Source: Candidatus Corynebacterium faecigallinarum
GTDB taxonomy: Bacteria > Actinomycetota > Actinomycetes > Mycobacteriales > Mycobacteriaceae
DNA: 64,000 bases
Direction: 5' to 3'
Assembly (NCBI GenBank): GCA_019120175.1
Contig: DWVP01000024.1
Location: 248,001 to 312,000, forward strand
Below, piece after piece: positions 46,613 to 56,181 of the stretch; within the stretch, counting starts at the first letter, position 1, and the number at the start of each line of letters is the position of its first letter. Below the pieces are notes generated by a model. That model saw nothing but the letters and a program-made list of their open reading frames with translations. It was not told the DNA's origin and searched no databases. The translations under genes and the position numbers were made by a program.

Positions 46613-47653
46613 TTACCGTGCAGCGGAAACAGGGGTCTCGGCGGAGGGGCCGTACTTGTCCAGCAGGGTGCTGGCCTCCTGGCTGGTGGTCGAACCGAGA
46701 GTATCGCCGAGGTGGGAGAGGTTCTCCGGCAGGGCTTCGCCGCGGGCGGCCTTCGCCTCGGCGTAGAGGCGTCCCGAACGGTAGGACGACCGGACCAACG
46801 GGCCGGACATGACCGCGCCGAAACCCAGTTCCTTGGCGAACTCGGAGTGCTCCATGAACTCCTCGGGCTTGACCCACCGCTCGATCGGGTGGTGCATGCT
46901 CGTCGGACGCAGGTACTGGGTGATGGTGATGATGTCGGTCCCGGCGTCGTACAGGTCAGTCAGTGAGGACCGCACCTCCTCGGCGGTCTCGCCCATGCCC
47001 AGGATCAGGTTCGACTTGGTGACCAGGCCGAAGTCACGGGCGGCGCGGATGACCTCCAGCGAACGCTCGTAGCGGAACGCCGGTCGGATCCGCTTGAAGA
47101 TCCGCGGGACGGTCTCCAGGTTGTGGGCGAAGACCTCCGGGCGGGCCTCGAAGACCTCGGCCAGCAGGTCCGGCTTGGCGGAGAAGTCCGGAGTCAGGTT
47201 CTCGACACCGGTGTTCGGGTTGAGTTCGTGGACCTTGCGGACGATTTCGGCGTAGAGCCAGGCGCCCTCGTCGTCGAGGTCGTCACGGGTGACACCGGTG
47301 ATGGTGGCGTAACGCAGGTCCATCTCACGGATGTTCTCGGCGACGCGGCGGGGCTCGTCCCTGTCCAGGGGAGTGGGCTTGCCGGATTTGATCTGGCAGA
47401 AGTCACAACGCCGCGAACAGGTGTCACCACCGATGAGGAAGGAGGCCTCGCGCTCTTCCCAGCACTCGTGGATGTTCGGGCAGCCGGCCTCCTGGCACAC
47501 GGTGTGCAGACCGGCGTCGGCGACCCGGTTCTTCATGTCCCGGTACTCCGGGCCCATCTTAGCCTGGGTACGGATCCAGCGGGGCTTCTGCTCGATCGGG
47601 GTCTGGGAGTTCTTTGCCTCGATACGAAGGAGACGACGTCCGTCAGCTTTCAC
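46613..47653 (-). CDS. lipA: lipoyl synthase
   Basis: Radical-SAM enzyme that adds two sulfurs to octanoyl chains on lipoyl domains. The 346-residue protein has both cluster motifs: [12 protein letters not shown] (CX4CX5C) and CSRRCDFC (CX3CX2C), plus the C-terminal RSSYRS. The GTG beginning [15 protein letters not shown] has a GGAGG site eight bases upstream and was preferred to an ATG 36 bases earlier. It is 60 bases after lipB. Confidence 0.95.
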   Translation of the reverse strand: MKADGRRLLRIEAKNSQTPIEQKPRWIRTQAKMGPEYRDMKNRVADAGLHTVCQEAGCPNIHECWEEREASFLIGGDTCSRRCDFCQIKSGKPTPLDRDEPRRVAENIREMDLRYATITGVTRDDLDDEGAWLYAEIVRKVHELNPNTGVENLTPDFSAKPDLLAEVFEARPEVFAHNLETVPRIFKRIRPAFRYERSLEVIRAARDFGLVTKSNLILGMGETAEEVRSSLTDLYDAGTDIITITQYLRPTSMHHPIERWVKPEEFMEHSEFAKELGFGAVMSGPLVRSSYRSGRLYAEAKAARGEALPENLSHLGDTLGSTTSQEASTLLDKYGPSAETPVSAAR

Positions 47654-47713
47654 AGTCACGTCCTCCAGCGTACGCGCAGTATTCCTCACATGCTAACCGG
47701 GCAAAAGCACTGG

Positions 47714-48469
47714 TTACACGGCGTCCTGTACCGCATCTCCGACCGCGCCGTGGGCGAGTCGTTCCGGGACGTCGGTGTCCGACATCGGCAGGGTTCCGTC
47801 GAGGGCGGCGAGCAGGTGTTCGGTGAACACCGGGGCCACCTCGGCGACATCCACCTCACGGTCGAGCTCGGCGGACAGGGTGGTGACCCCGGTGTCCGCC
47901 AGGCCGCACGGCACGATGTGGTCGTAGTAGTCCAGGGTGTTGTCACAGTTCAGTGCGACCCCGTGCATGGTGACCCCGCGGGTCACGCGGATACCCACCG
48001 CAGCGATCTTGCGGGCAGGGACCAGGGCGCCATGGCGTAGCCCGGCCGGTAGCCAGACACCGGAGCGTCCGGGCACGCGTCCGACATCGTCCAGGCCGAG
48101 CGCGCGGCAGGTCGCCAGGACGGCCTCCTCGACACGCCGGACGTAGTCCACGACGTCAATCGGGTCAGCGAGCTTGATGATCGGGTAGGCCACCAGCTGG
48201 CCGGGGCCGTGCCAGGTGATGCGCCCACCCCGGTCGACATCGACCACCGGCAGGCCGTTGGTCGGCAGGTCCTCAGGCTGGGTGCGCTTGCCGGCGGTGT
48301 ACGTCGGCGGATGCTGCAGCAGCAGGATGGTGTCGTCGACGTTGCCCTCGGCCCGTCGACGGGCCAGGTCGGCCTGATGGTCCCAGGTGGACAGGTAATC
48401 GACGGTGCCGAGGTCGTCCACGGTGAGCGGCGCGTCTGACATCCGGATTGAGCCGTGCTGATATCCCAT
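47714..48469 (-). CDS. lipB: octanoyltransferase
   Basis: Moves octanoate from acyl carrier protein to lipoyl domains, the step before LipA. The 251-residue protein has [32 protein letters not shown], the Lys in [15 protein letters not shown] and the Cys of the catalytic pair in HIVPCGL. TAGAGT (minus strand 48483-48478) is eight bases before the ATG, supporting this longer start over a second ATG 27 bases in. That -10 overlaps the end of a perfect hairpin. Confidence 0.94.
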   Translation of the reverse strand: MGYQHGSIRMSDAPLTVDDLGTVDYLSTWDHQADLARRRAEGNVDDTILLLQHPPTYTAGKRTQPEDLPTNGLPVVDVDRGGRITWHGPGQLVAYPIIKLADPIDVVDYVRRVEEAVLATCRALGLDDVGRVPGRSGVWLPAGLRHGALVPARKIAAVGIRVTRGVTMHGVALNCDNTLDYYDHIVPCGLADTGVTTLSAELDREVDVAEVAPVFTEHLLAALDGTLPMSDTDVPERLAHGAVGDAVQDAV

Positions 48470-48480
48470 ACCTCACGACT

Positions 48481-48516
48481 CTACCCCGCCCCGGTCGGGC
48501 GACCGGGGCGGGGTAG
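48481..48516 (-). terminator. perfect 16-bp GC hairpin between E2 gene and lipB
   Basis: CTACCCCGCCCCGGTC and its exact reverse complement flank a 4-base loop. It follows the E2 gene by 43 bases and its far arm overlaps the -10 of lipB, so terminator and promoter share bases. Confidence 0.7.
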
Positions 48517-48559
48517 AGGAGAACCTTGTGCGCTGCGCGTTAGGCGCTGCGAACAGATC

Positions 48560-50320
48560 CTAGAGTTCGAGGTCGGCGGTGAAGTCGACGTTCTCCAGGC
48601 GGTCGCGGACGGTGGTCAGGAAGCGACCGGCGTCAGCACCGTCGATGACCTGGTGGTCGTAGGTCAGCGGCAGGTAGACCATGCTGCGGATACCGATGCT
48701 GTCGGCACCGTCCTCGCTGATGACCACGGGGCGCTTGACGATCGCACCGGTTCCGACCATCGCGGCCTGCGGCGGGACGAGGATCGGGGTGTCGGTCAGC
48801 GCGCCCTCCGAACCGATGTTGGTGATGGTGAAGGTACCGCCGGAGATGTCGTTCGGCTTCAGCTTCATGTTCCGGGCGCGGTCGGCGATGTCGACGATGG
48901 CCTGGGCCAGCTCCGGCAGGGACAGGTCCTGGGCGTCGTGGATCACCGGGGACAGCAGGCCGTCCTTGGTGTCCACGGCGATGCCGAGGTTGACCTTGTC
49001 GTGGTAGGTCATCTCCTGGGTCTCGGCGTCGTAGGACGCGTTGACGTTCGGGTGGGCCACCAGTGCCTCGACGACTGCCTTGGCGAAGAACGGCAGGTAG
49101 GTCAGGTTGATGCCGTGCTTCTCCCGGAACGCGGCCTTGCTGTCCTTGCGGAGGTCGGCGATGTGGGTCATGTCGACCTCGTGGACCTGGGTCAGCTGGG
49201 CCGCACCGTGCAGCGAGTCCAGGGTGGTCTTGGCGGTGATCGCCCGGATGCGGTTGACCTTCTGGGTGGTTCCGCGCAGGGAGGCCTTCTCCGGGTCGAC
49301 ACCCGGGGCCGGAGTCTCCTCGGCGGCGGCGGAGGAGGCGGTCTCGCCGTTGGCGGCGGCCAGGACGTCCTGCTTACGGATGCGTCCACCGACACCGGTG
49401 CCCTCGACGGAGGCGAGGTCCACACCGTGCTTCTCGGCAAGCTTGCGCACCAGCGGGGTGACGTACGGCAGGTTGCCTTCGGCCGGAGCGGACTCCTGCT
49501 TGGGGGCAGCCTTCTCCTCCGGCTCCGGGGTGGGCTCCGGCTTCTCGGCGGCCTCGTCCTTCTTGGGCTCTTCCTTCTTGGGCTCTTCCTTCTTGGGCTC
49601 CTCGGCGGGCTCGTCCTTCGTTTCCTCGGCGGGCTCCTCAGCCGCGGCGCTGCCGTCACCGACACGAGCGATCACGGAACCGACGTCGATGGTGTCGTCC
49701 TCCTCGGCGAGGATCTCCAGCAGGGTACCGGCCACCGGCGAGGGGACCTCGGTGTCGACCTTGTCGGTGGAGACCTCCAGCAGCGGCTCATCGACCTCGA
49801 CCTCGTCGCCGACGCTCTTCAGCCACTGGGTGATGGTTCCCTCGGTGACCGATTCGCCGAGTTCCGGCATGGTGACGTCGGTGCCCGAACCGGCTGAGTC
49901 TGAAGAGGATGAGGAAGATGAGGAGGACGCGGCAGACTTCTCCTCGTAGGCGGGCTCGTCGGATTCGTCAGCTTCGTCGTCCTCAGCAGACTCCTCCGGC
50001 TCTGCGGGGGTCTCGTCCTCATCCGACTCGTCGGAGTCCGAGGAATCCTCGGCGGAACCGGAGTCACCGGCGGGCTCCTCACCCTCATCGCCGATCTCGG
50101 CGATGACACCTCCGACGTCAACGGTGTCGTCCTCTTCGGCCAGGATCTTCAGCAGCACGCCGGACACCGGGGAGGGGATCTCGGTGTCGACCTTGTCGGT
50201 GGAGACCTCCAGCAACGGTTCGTCGACCTCGACGGTGTCGCCGACCTGCTTCAACCACTGGGTGACAGTGCCTTCAGTGACGGATTCGCCCAGTTCGGGC
50301 ATTTCGACGGAGTGCGCCAT
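48560..50320 (-). CDS. aceF: dihydrolipoamide acyltransferase E2 of pyruvate dehydrogenase
   Basis: A 586-residue E2 core protein. Two lipoyl domains (about residues 2-77 and 146-222), each with the [10 protein letters not shown] lipoylation motif, are joined by acidic and Ser-rich linkers. A Glu/Lys/Pro linker leads to the peripheral subunit-binding domain ([20 protein letters not shown]). The catalytic domain ends with [15 protein letters not shown], including the catalytic His. An AGGAGC site precedes the ATG. The same gene is called sucB or dlaT in mycobacteria. It works with AceE (left edge) and is modified by LipB and LipA next door. Confidence 0.94.
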   Translation of the reverse strand: MAHSVEMPELGESVTEGTVTQWLKQVGDTVEVDEPLLEVSTDKVDTEIPSPVSGVLLKILAEEDDTVDVGGVIAEIGDEGEEPAGDSGSAEDSSDSDESDEDETPAEPEESAEDDEADESDEPAYEEKSAASSSSSSSSSDSAGSGTDVTMPELGESVTEGTITQWLKSVGDEVEVDEPLLEVSTDKVDTEVPSPVAGTLLEILAEEDDTIDVGSVIARVGDGSAAAEEPAEETKDEPAEEPKKEEPKKEEPKKDEAAEKPEPTPEPEEKAAPKQESAPAEGNLPYVTPLVRKLAEKHGVDLASVEGTGVGGRIRKQDVLAAANGETASSAAAEETPAPGVDPEKASLRGTTQKVNRIRAITAKTTLDSLHGAAQLTQVHEVDMTHIADLRKDSKAAFREKHGINLTYLPFFAKAVVEALVAHPNVNASYDAETQEMTYHDKVNLGIAVDTKDGLLSPVIHDAQDLSLPELAQAIVDIADRARNMKLKPNDISGGTFTITNIGSEGALTDTPILVPPQAAMVGTGAIVKRPVVISEDGADSIGIRSMVYLPLTYDHQVIDGADAGRFLTTVRDRLENVDFTADLEL

Positions 50321-50492
50321 GGTGTAGAAGCTCCTAAAAAGCGATGTACAGATGTGGAGTACAAAAATGGTCTCTGACCGAATATTACATATGGTAGCGC
50401 GGTCGGGTTTGTCCCGGCTCTACGGCCCGCCCCGAAAGTGGTGGAGCGGTGCGCCCGACACACCGTGACGCCGGTGCCCTAGAATCGGTGAC

Positions 50493-50888
50493 GTGTTCAA
50501 CATCTTTGGTCGATCAAGGCGCACCGGCCCCCGCGGCCCCAGGGGTCCCCGGGGGACGGTGCGTCCCGCTGACCTGGACTATCTTCGGCAGTGGGCCGCG
50601 GAACGCAGCGGGGTCGAGGCATATGTCGAGCCCGAGACCCTGGTCAACGAGATGTCGGTGGTGCTGGTCGACAAAACCGGGGAGTGGACGCGTCGTAGGA
50701 TCGGTGGCCCGAAAGGCGTCGACGTGATCATCGAGGAGTTGGGCGTACGCGTGTACGACGCACAGTCGTCCGGGTACCCCCAGCGGATGCGCGACCGGAT
50801 CGAGCGGGACCGCATCATCCGGCAGCGGTTGGAGGCCCGCGAGCGGCGCGCCCGCTTCGAGGAGCGCAACGGCGACGGGGACAACTAG
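50493..50888 (+). CDS. conserved actinobacterial protein, unknown function
   Basis: A 131-residue protein with a collagen-like N-terminal GPRGPRGPRG run, a compact middle (LDYLRQWAAERSGVEAYVEP, then VVLVDKTGEWTRRRIGGPKG), and a basic helical tail (RIERDRIIRQRLEARERRAR). TAGAAT (50480-50485) lies seven bases before the GTG. It overlaps the pepA 3' end by four bases. I recognise similar proteins at this locus in relatives but no defined function. Confidence 0.75.
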   Translation: MFNIFGRSRRTGPRGPRGPRGTVRPADLDYLRQWAAERSGVEAYVEPETLVNEMSVVLVDKTGEWTRRRIGGPKGVDVIIEELGVRVYDAQSSGYPQRMRDRIERDRIIRQRLEARERRARFEERNGDGDN

Positions 50889-52501
50889 GCCCCGTCGGTC
50901 TCGCCCAGGGCGATGTCCTCCAGCACGGCGATGATGGTGCGGACCGGGGCCCCGGTGGCCCGCCGCGGGGTGTACCCACGGGCCGAACCAGAGTTGTAGG
51001 CCGGACCAGCGACGTCAATGTGGACCCAGGGCAGTCCCTCGGTGACGAACGTGGCGAGGTAGTGCCCGGCCGCAGCCATGCCGCCCCACCCCTTGGTGGA
51101 GATATTGCGCAGGTCAGCCACATCAGAGGTAATGTCCCGGCGGATCTCCGCAGGCAGCGGCATCGGCCAGGCTTCCTCACCGACGACGTGGCCGATGTCG
51201 GCAACCCGGTCCCGGAAGGAGGGGGTGCCCATGACCGCAGACATCCGGTCGCCGAGAGCACGAACCTGCGCCCCGGTCAGCGTGGCGGTCTCCACGAGGA
51301 AGTCGGGCTCGTCCTCGCAGGCGCGGGCCAGGGCATCGCCGAGGATCAGGCGCCCCTCCGCGTCAGTGTTGAGCACCTCGGTAGTCGTCCCGCCGTAGTG
51401 TCGCAGGATGTCGCCGGGGCGCAGCGACACACCGTCCGGCATGTTCTCCGCCAGGGGGACGGTGGCGGTCACCGCGACAGGGAGTTCCAGTTCGGACGCG
51501 GCGATGACCGCGGCGACGACCGCCGCCGACCCGCCCATGTCGGAGATCATGTTGTCCATCTTCGCCGCCGGCTTCAGCGAGATACCACCGGTGTCGAAGG
51601 TGACACCCTTTCCCACCAGTGCGACATGTCGGGGGTCGTCCACCCCGTCCGGCACGTAGCTCACCCGCACCAGTCGGGGAGGACGCTGGGATCCCTGGCC
51701 CACGCCCAGGATCGCCCCGAACCTCTGCTCGGCGAGATCATTCTCGTCGAGGACCTCCACCTCGAGGCCAGCCCCGGTGGCGCTGTGTTCGATGATCGTC
51801 GCGTAACTCTGCGGGTAGAGGAAATTCGCTGGGGCATTGACCAGGTCCCGGGCGAACGTCACGGCCTCGACGACCACGCAGGCGTGGGCGAAGACCTCAT
51901 CGGCACCGGAGTCAGGGTCAGTGACAGCGCTGTCACCGGTGGCGACGAGGATGCGCAGGGGAGTGTCGGCGGTCCCGGTGCTGCTGCCGTAGCGGTAGCC
52001 GCCCAGGGCATGTCCCTCGGTCACCGGGCCGACCCCCAGCACGCCCAGCAGGCTCAGTACCGAGGTGGCCCCGGTGACCCCGGTGGACCCGGTAGTCACA
52101 GGGAGTTCAGCGGCCACCGCCCGGGAGGCGGCACCGGCGGCGGCACGCAGGCCGTCCTCGGTGACGGCGTCGGCGTCCCCCAGTCCGACGGCGACGATCC
52201 GGCCGGCGGCAATGCCGGGAACGGACGGCAGCCCCACGACCTCCTCGGCGCGCCCGGTGGCACCCACCTCGACCAAGGACTTCCACACCTCAACCTGGAC
52301 CTGCTCAGACACCGAGACGTCCAACGACGTCTCGATTCCCGACTCACCCACGAAGGTCGGCACCATCAGGACATCGACGTCAGCATCGGTGATCGCCCCC
52401 GAAAAAAGTTCGAGTGCAGGAACGACACCGCGACGCAGTATCGCCGACGGGTTCGGGTTCATCGAATCTAGCTGGTCTGTGGGAGCCGCGCTCGTGGTCA
52501 T
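50885..52501 (-). CDS. pepA: leucyl aminopeptidase
   Basis: M17 dimetal aminopeptidase of 538 residues. The metal site is visible as [15 protein letters not shown] and the signature [12 protein letters not shown], with the Lys/Arg active-site pair in these blocks. The N-terminal macro-like domain is less conserved. AGGAGAGG before the ATG supports the start. Divergent from ilvE. Confidence 0.94.
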   Translation of the reverse strand: MTTSAAPTDQLDSMNPNPSAILRRGVVPALELFSGAITDADVDVLMVPTFVGESGIETSLDVSVSEQVQVEVWKSLVEVGATGRAEEVVGLPSVPGIAAGRIVAVGLGDADAVTEDGLRAAAGAASRAVAAELPVTTGSTGVTGATSVLSLLGVLGVGPVTEGHALGGYRYGSSTGTADTPLRILVATGDSAVTDPDSGADEVFAHACVVVEAVTFARDLVNAPANFLYPQSYATIIEHSATGAGLEVEVLDENDLAEQRFGAILGVGQGSQRPPRLVRVSYVPDGVDDPRHVALVGKGVTFDTGGISLKPAAKMDNMISDMGGSAAVVAAVIAASELELPVAVTATVPLAENMPDGVSLRPGDILRHYGGTTTEVLNTDAEGRLILGDALARACEDEPDFLVETATLTGAQVRALGDRMSAVMGTPSFRDRVADIGHVVGEEAWPMPLPAEIRRDITSDVADLRNISTKGWGGMAAAGHYLATFVTEGLPWVHIDVAGPAYNSGSARGYTPRRATGAPVRTIIAVLEDIALGETDGA

Positions 52502-52551
52502 CCCTCACCTCTCCTACGCTCATGGGAACCGACGGGTCTAAGATACAGGCC

Positions 52552-53706
52552 ATGTCTGATTCTGCGCCCGGTTCCGCCGACACCACCCAGCCGTTCACCC
52601 GTACCCTCACCGACACGCCGACGCCGGTGGAGCAGATCGAGGAAGTGCTCGCCAACCCCGGGTTCGGCAAGTACTTCACCGACCACATGGTCGTCATCGA
52701 CTGGTCGCAGGACGCCGGATGGCACGAGCCGCGCCTGGTGCCGTACGCCCCGCTGCAGATCGACCCGGCCTCCTCTGTCCTGCACTACGGACAGGCGATC
52801 TTCGAGGGGCTGAAGGCCTACCGTCAGCCGGACGGTTCCATCGCCACCTTCCGACCGGACAAGAACGCCGCGCGGATCCGCTCCTCGGCACGCCGCATGG
52901 CGATGCCGGAGCTACCCGAGGAGCTCTTCCTGGAGTCTCTGAAGCAGATCGTCGACGTCGACTCCGCCTGGGTCCCCGCCGCGGGTGGCGAGGCGGCGCT
53001 GTACCTGCGCCCCTTCATGATCTCCAGGGAGGTGGGACTCGGCGTCCACCCGGCCAACAGCTACAGCTTCTACGTCATCGCCTCCCCGGCCGGCGCCTAC
53101 TTCAAGGGCGGCATCACCCCGGTCAGCGTGTGGCTGTCGACCGAGTACGTCCGCGCGGCCCCCGGCGGCACCGGTGCCGCAAAGTTCGCGGGCAACTACG
53201 CCGCCTCGCTGGCAGCCCAGTCCTTCGCCGAGGAGAAGGGCTGCGACCAGGTCGTGTGGCTGGACGCCGCCGAGCACACCTGGATCGAGGAGATGGGCGG
53301 GATGAACCTTGCGTTCATCCTGCAGGGCGACTCTGATTCCGAGTCGGCTGAACTGGTCACCCCGGAGCTCTCCGGCTCCCTGCTGCCCGGTGTCACCCGC
53401 GAATCCCTGCTGCAGCTTGCCGCGGACGACGGTCTGAAGGTCACCGAGCGTAAGTTCAGCGTCGAGGAGTGGAAGCAGACCGCCGCCTCCGGCGAGATGC
53501 GGGAGGCCTTCGCCTGCGGAACCGCCGCAGTCATCACCCCGGTCGGCACCGTGAAGGACAAGACCGGTGAATTCCAGGTCAACGGTGGGGAGTCCGGCGA
53601 GATCACCATGCGGCTGCGTGAGCACCTGACCGGTATCCAGCGCGGCACCGTAGAGGACGCCCACGGCTGGAACTACACCCTGGTCCCGGCTCGCTCCGGC
53701 GAGTGA
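52552..53706 (+). CDS. ilvE: branched-chain amino acid aminotransferase
   Basis: Class IV PLP transaminase, last step of Leu, Ile and Val synthesis. The 384-residue protein has [22 protein letters not shown], the PLP Lys in [21 protein letters not shown] and the [10 protein letters not shown] phosphate-binding loop. TAAGAT (52539-52544) is seven bases before the ATG, so it is probably leaderless; a longer in-frame reading overlaps pepA. Confidence 0.95.
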   Translation: MSDSAPGSADTTQPFTRTLTDTPTPVEQIEEVLANPGFGKYFTDHMVVIDWSQDAGWHEPRLVPYAPLQIDPASSVLHYGQAIFEGLKAYRQPDGSIATFRPDKNAARIRSSARRMAMPELPEELFLESLKQIVDVDSAWVPAAGGEAALYLRPFMISREVGLGVHPANSYSFYVIASPAGAYFKGGITPVSVWLSTEYVRAAPGGTGAAKFAGNYAASLAAQSFAEEKGCDQVVWLDAAEHTWIEEMGGMNLAFILQGDSDSESAELVTPELSGSLLPGVTRESLLQLAADDGLKVTERKFSVEEWKQTAASGEMREAFACGTAAVITPVGTVKDKTGEFQVNGGESGEITMRLREHLTGIQRGTVEDAHGWNYTLVPARSGE

Positions 53707-53749
53707 CGGCGCACCGCTAGGGGGACGCCAGGGGGATTGCCGGTACGGA

Positions 53750-54592
53750 CTATTCGGCGGTGCGGTCGCGGTCAGCGACCACCGCGGCGGTCCGCACCAT
53801 GGGCAGGACGGCCAGGCCGGCGCCGCAGCCGGTCCCGGGCAGGCCCAGATCAGCGTCGTGGATGGGGGAGAGCGACAGTCGACGCAGCGCAGCGGGCGCC
53901 GACGGCTCATCGGGGATGTGGGGGGCCAACCACCAGTCGGCCGACCCCGGACGCAACGCCTCCGCCAGCAGAGCTGCGGCGAGAGTGGCCGGGCCGTCCA
54001 GAATGACCGGCGTGCGGCGCTCGGCGGCCTGGGACAGCAGGCCGACGACGACCGCGAGTTCCGCAGTACCGATCATCCGCAGGATCTCACGGCTGGACGA
54101 CGCCGTCGCGGGGCCACGGCGAAGACGTCGGGTGGTGAACATCAGGTCGCGTACCAGAATGACTCGCCGCTGCCAGTCCGGGTCGTCGGCGCGCAACAGG
54201 TTCACCGGCTCCACGTTGCAGCGGGTACCTATGACGGCGGCAGCAGCTGCGGCCGCATCAGCGTCTGCGCCGGGCATGCCGACGAGCAGCAGGGGAGTGG
54301 CGGCGTCAGCGTGGGCGTCCGCCTGGGCCTGCCCCTGCGCAATGAGGGCCAGCACTTCCTCGGCGGTCAGTCCGGCCGTCGCGGCGGTGACGACCTCGAG
54401 GTCCGCCCCACTGATCGTCGCCAGGTCGTTGAGCACCGACCCGCCGGCCGCGAGCGACTCCGCGGCGGGGGAACCGTCCTGCGTGACGGCCACGAGGGTG
54501 GGACGTGCACCGGACCCCATCTCGTCCGGCACGAGGGCGGTGACGCAGCCGGTCGTGGTGACCCAGTCCCGGAGTCTGGCAAGAACCGTCAT
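53750..54592 (-). CDS. CobT-like (nicotinate-nucleotide phosphoribosyltransferase fold) protein, atypical
   Basis: A 280-residue protein placed where M. tuberculosis has cobT (Rv2207). The CobT-like parts are NLLRADDPDWQRR, VVGLLSQAAERRTPVILDGPAT and the C-terminal GLPGTGCGAGLAVLPMV. Family members are usually near 350 residues. In Salmonella CobT the catalytic Glu lies in a GEGTGA-type segment; here the matching stretch reads LPGTGCGA, without Glu. It may have lost or changed activity. It is 15 bases after the DUF3043 gene on the same strand. Confidence 0.72.
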   Translation of the reverse strand: MTVLARLRDWVTTTGCVTALVPDEMGSGARPTLVAVTQDGSPAAESLAAGGSVLNDLATISGADLEVVTAATAGLTAEEVLALIAQGQAQADAHADAATPLLLVGMPGADADAAAAAAAVIGTRCNVEPVNLLRADDPDWQRRVILVRDLMFTTRRLRRGPATASSSREILRMIGTAELAVVVGLLSQAAERRTPVILDGPATLAAALLAEALRPGSADWWLAPHIPDEPSAPAALRRLSLSPIHDADLGLPGTGCGAGLAVLPMVRTAAVVADRDRTAE

Positions 54593-54607
54593 GGTTGATG
54601 GGACGCG

Positions 54608-55336
54608 CTAGACCGTGTCGCCGAGCTGCACCTGCGGTGCCGGCGTGCGCATCTTGCGGATCATGGTGGCGCGGGTGAAGGCGTAGAAGCCGATCGCCCA
54701 CTTGCCGAAGGTGTTGTCGGGATAGCGTTCGTTCACCAGGCGGGTCGCCCGACGGCCCAGGAAGAGGCCCTCGACGACCATCACGATGATCACCACGAGC
54801 ATGAACAGGGACAGGGCGTTCGCCAGCAGCGGGAAGCGCGTACCGATGATCATCACGACCACGACGACCAGGGCGATCGGCAGGAAGTAGTTCATCAGGT
54901 AGCGCTTGGAGTCGACGTAGTTACGGACCAGCAGCTTCTCCCTGCCCTGGTCGCGGGGCAGCAGGTAGTTCGGGTCGCCGGCCATCATGCGCTCATTGGC
55001 CTTCTGGCGCGCGGCGGCGGCCTCTTCACGCTGCTTGCGCTTCTGCTCCTTGTACTCCTCCTTGGACATGGACGATTTGACGTCCTTCTTGCGCTGACGT
55101 GCCTCCTTCGGGGTCAGCGGAGCGTCGTAGTGGGCGCGACGCACACCCGTGGAGCGCTCAACCTCGTTACGCTTCGGGGTCGGCCGCCCCTTCTTCGCGG
55201 TCTGCCCCTTCGGCAGTCCGGAGTCGTCGGTGTCGCCGAAGGTGTCGGCGGCCTGATCAGACTGGACGCTGGCGGCGGTTACGTCGGTGTTGGCGGTGTC
55301 GTCAGAGTCGGAGCTGTTCTTCCACGGGAGTTTCAC
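54608..55336 (-). CDS. DUF3043 family membrane protein
   Basis: A 242-residue protein. The N-terminal half is charged and basic (GRPTPKRNEVERSTGVRRAH, then KEARQRKKDVKSSMSKEEYK). A conserved segment RDQGREKLLVRNYVDSKRYL precedes two membrane helices (about residues 148-190), and the C-terminus has NTFGKWAIGFYAFTRATMIRKMR. Counterpart of Rv2206 by position. TAGCCT lies seven bases before the GTG. Function unknown. Confidence 0.84.
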   Translation of the reverse strand: MKLPWKNSSDSDDTANTDVTAASVQSDQAADTFGDTDDSGLPKGQTAKKGRPTPKRNEVERSTGVRRAHYDAPLTPKEARQRKKDVKSSMSKEEYKEQKRKQREEAAAARQKANERMMAGDPNYLLPRDQGREKLLVRNYVDSKRYLMNYFLPIALVVVVVMIIGTRFPLLANALSLFMLVVIIVMVVEGLFLGRRATRLVNERYPDNTFGKWAIGFYAFTRATMIRKMRTPAPQVQLGDTV

Positions 55337-55392
55337 ACCTCACAGGCTAGAGCACCGGAGGTGTCCGGTGCCAAAGGGGGCGGCGGTAGGGC

Positions 55393-55440
55393 GGAGAAGT
55401 CTCCGGAGAAGTCTCCGGTGAAGTCTCTGGTGAAGTCTCT
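55393..55440. repeat. four 12-bp tandem repeats upstream of the HesB gene
   Basis: Two copies of GGAGAAGTCTCC are followed by two copies of GGTGAAGTCTCT. The first form is nearly a perfect palindrome (GGAGA-AG-TCTCC). The array lies between the divergent DUF3043 and HesB genes, about 110-157 bases before the HesB start. Confidence 0.85.
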
Positions 55441-55549
55441 GCCACGCCACGGGAATACTCTGGTGGCTTTCGTGGTTGTGGGGGAGTAGGTTGGGAATAT
55501 CTGCACCAGACGTGCATCAGAAAGCCGCGCATCAGACCAGGAGGAATTG

Positions 55550-55894
55550 ATGACCGCTCCCGAGAAGACCACCGGGGTTGAATTGACCACCGCCGCCGCA
55601 GGGAAGGCAGCCGGACTGCTCGCCCAGGAGGGACGGGACGATTTGGCACTGCGTATCGCCGTGCAGCCGGGCGGCTGTGCTGGCCTGCGCTACCAGCTCT
55701 TCTTCGACGACCGTTCGCTGGACGGCGACCTCGTCGATGAGGTCGAGGGTGTCCGTCTGATCGTCGACAAGATGTCGGCGCCGTACCTGACCGGTGCAAA
55801 GATTGATTTCTCAGACACCATCGAGTCCCAGGGTTTCACCATCGACAACCCCAACGCCGGCGGGTCCTGCGCCTGCGGCGACTCCTTCAGCTGA
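55550..55894 (+). CDS. HesB/IscA/ErpA-type iron-sulfur carrier
   Basis: A 114-residue A-type carrier that passes Fe-S clusters to client enzymes. The three conserved Cys are in PGGCAGLRY and SCACGDSF (Cys-x-Cys). AGGAGG sits five bases before the ATG; an upstream TTG is less likely. Close to ltsA and the respiratory genes, and Fe-S clients (LipA, BioB, QcrA) are in the same window. Counterpart of Rv2204c. Confidence 0.92.
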   Translation: MTAPEKTTGVELTTAAAGKAAGLLAQEGRDDLALRIAVQPGGCAGLRYQLFFDDRSLDGDLVDEVEGVRLIVDKMSAPYLTGAKIDFSDTIESQGFTIDNPNAGGSCACGDSFS

Positions 55895-55952
55895 TCTGAC
55901 AGCTGATCAGAAGACCTGGTCCGCCGTACGCCGGAGACCCCGTCTTCACCAG

Positions 55953-56022
55953 AGCGACCCCAACTGAGCATAGACCCGGCGAATCCGCGGATTCAGCGGC
56001 TCTACGCTCAGTTGGGGTCGCT
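55953..56022. repeat. long imperfect palindrome with nested palindrome in the loop
   Basis: Arms 55953-55974 and 56001-56022 (AGCGACCCCAACTGAGC... and its near complement) enclose a 26-base loop that contains a perfect 14-bp palindrome, GAATCCGCGGATTC. It lies between convergent HesB and ltsA genes and may end transcription in both directions. Confidence 0.7.
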
Positions 56023-56090
56023 TCATGTCCGTGTGGAACGGTGGGTAATCCCTCGGCGGTACACGGGTGATGCTCTGCCCCTCGGTCAGA

Positions 56091-56158
56091 ACAACCACAA
56101 CGGACCGACAATCCCCTGAACACTGAGATTCGCGGGATTGTCGATCGGTTGTGGTTGT
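56091..56158. repeat. long imperfect palindrome, ACAACCAC family copy 2
   Basis: Arms of 25 bases (56091-56115, 56134-56158) pair with two mismatches around an 18-base loop. Outer arms ACAACCAC / GTGGTTGT and a CTGAAC in the loop are shared with the element at 43214-43280. It lies 24 bases after the ltsA stop. Confidence 0.75.
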
Positions 56159-56181
56159 TGGGGTGCCGGGCCCCGAGTGCT

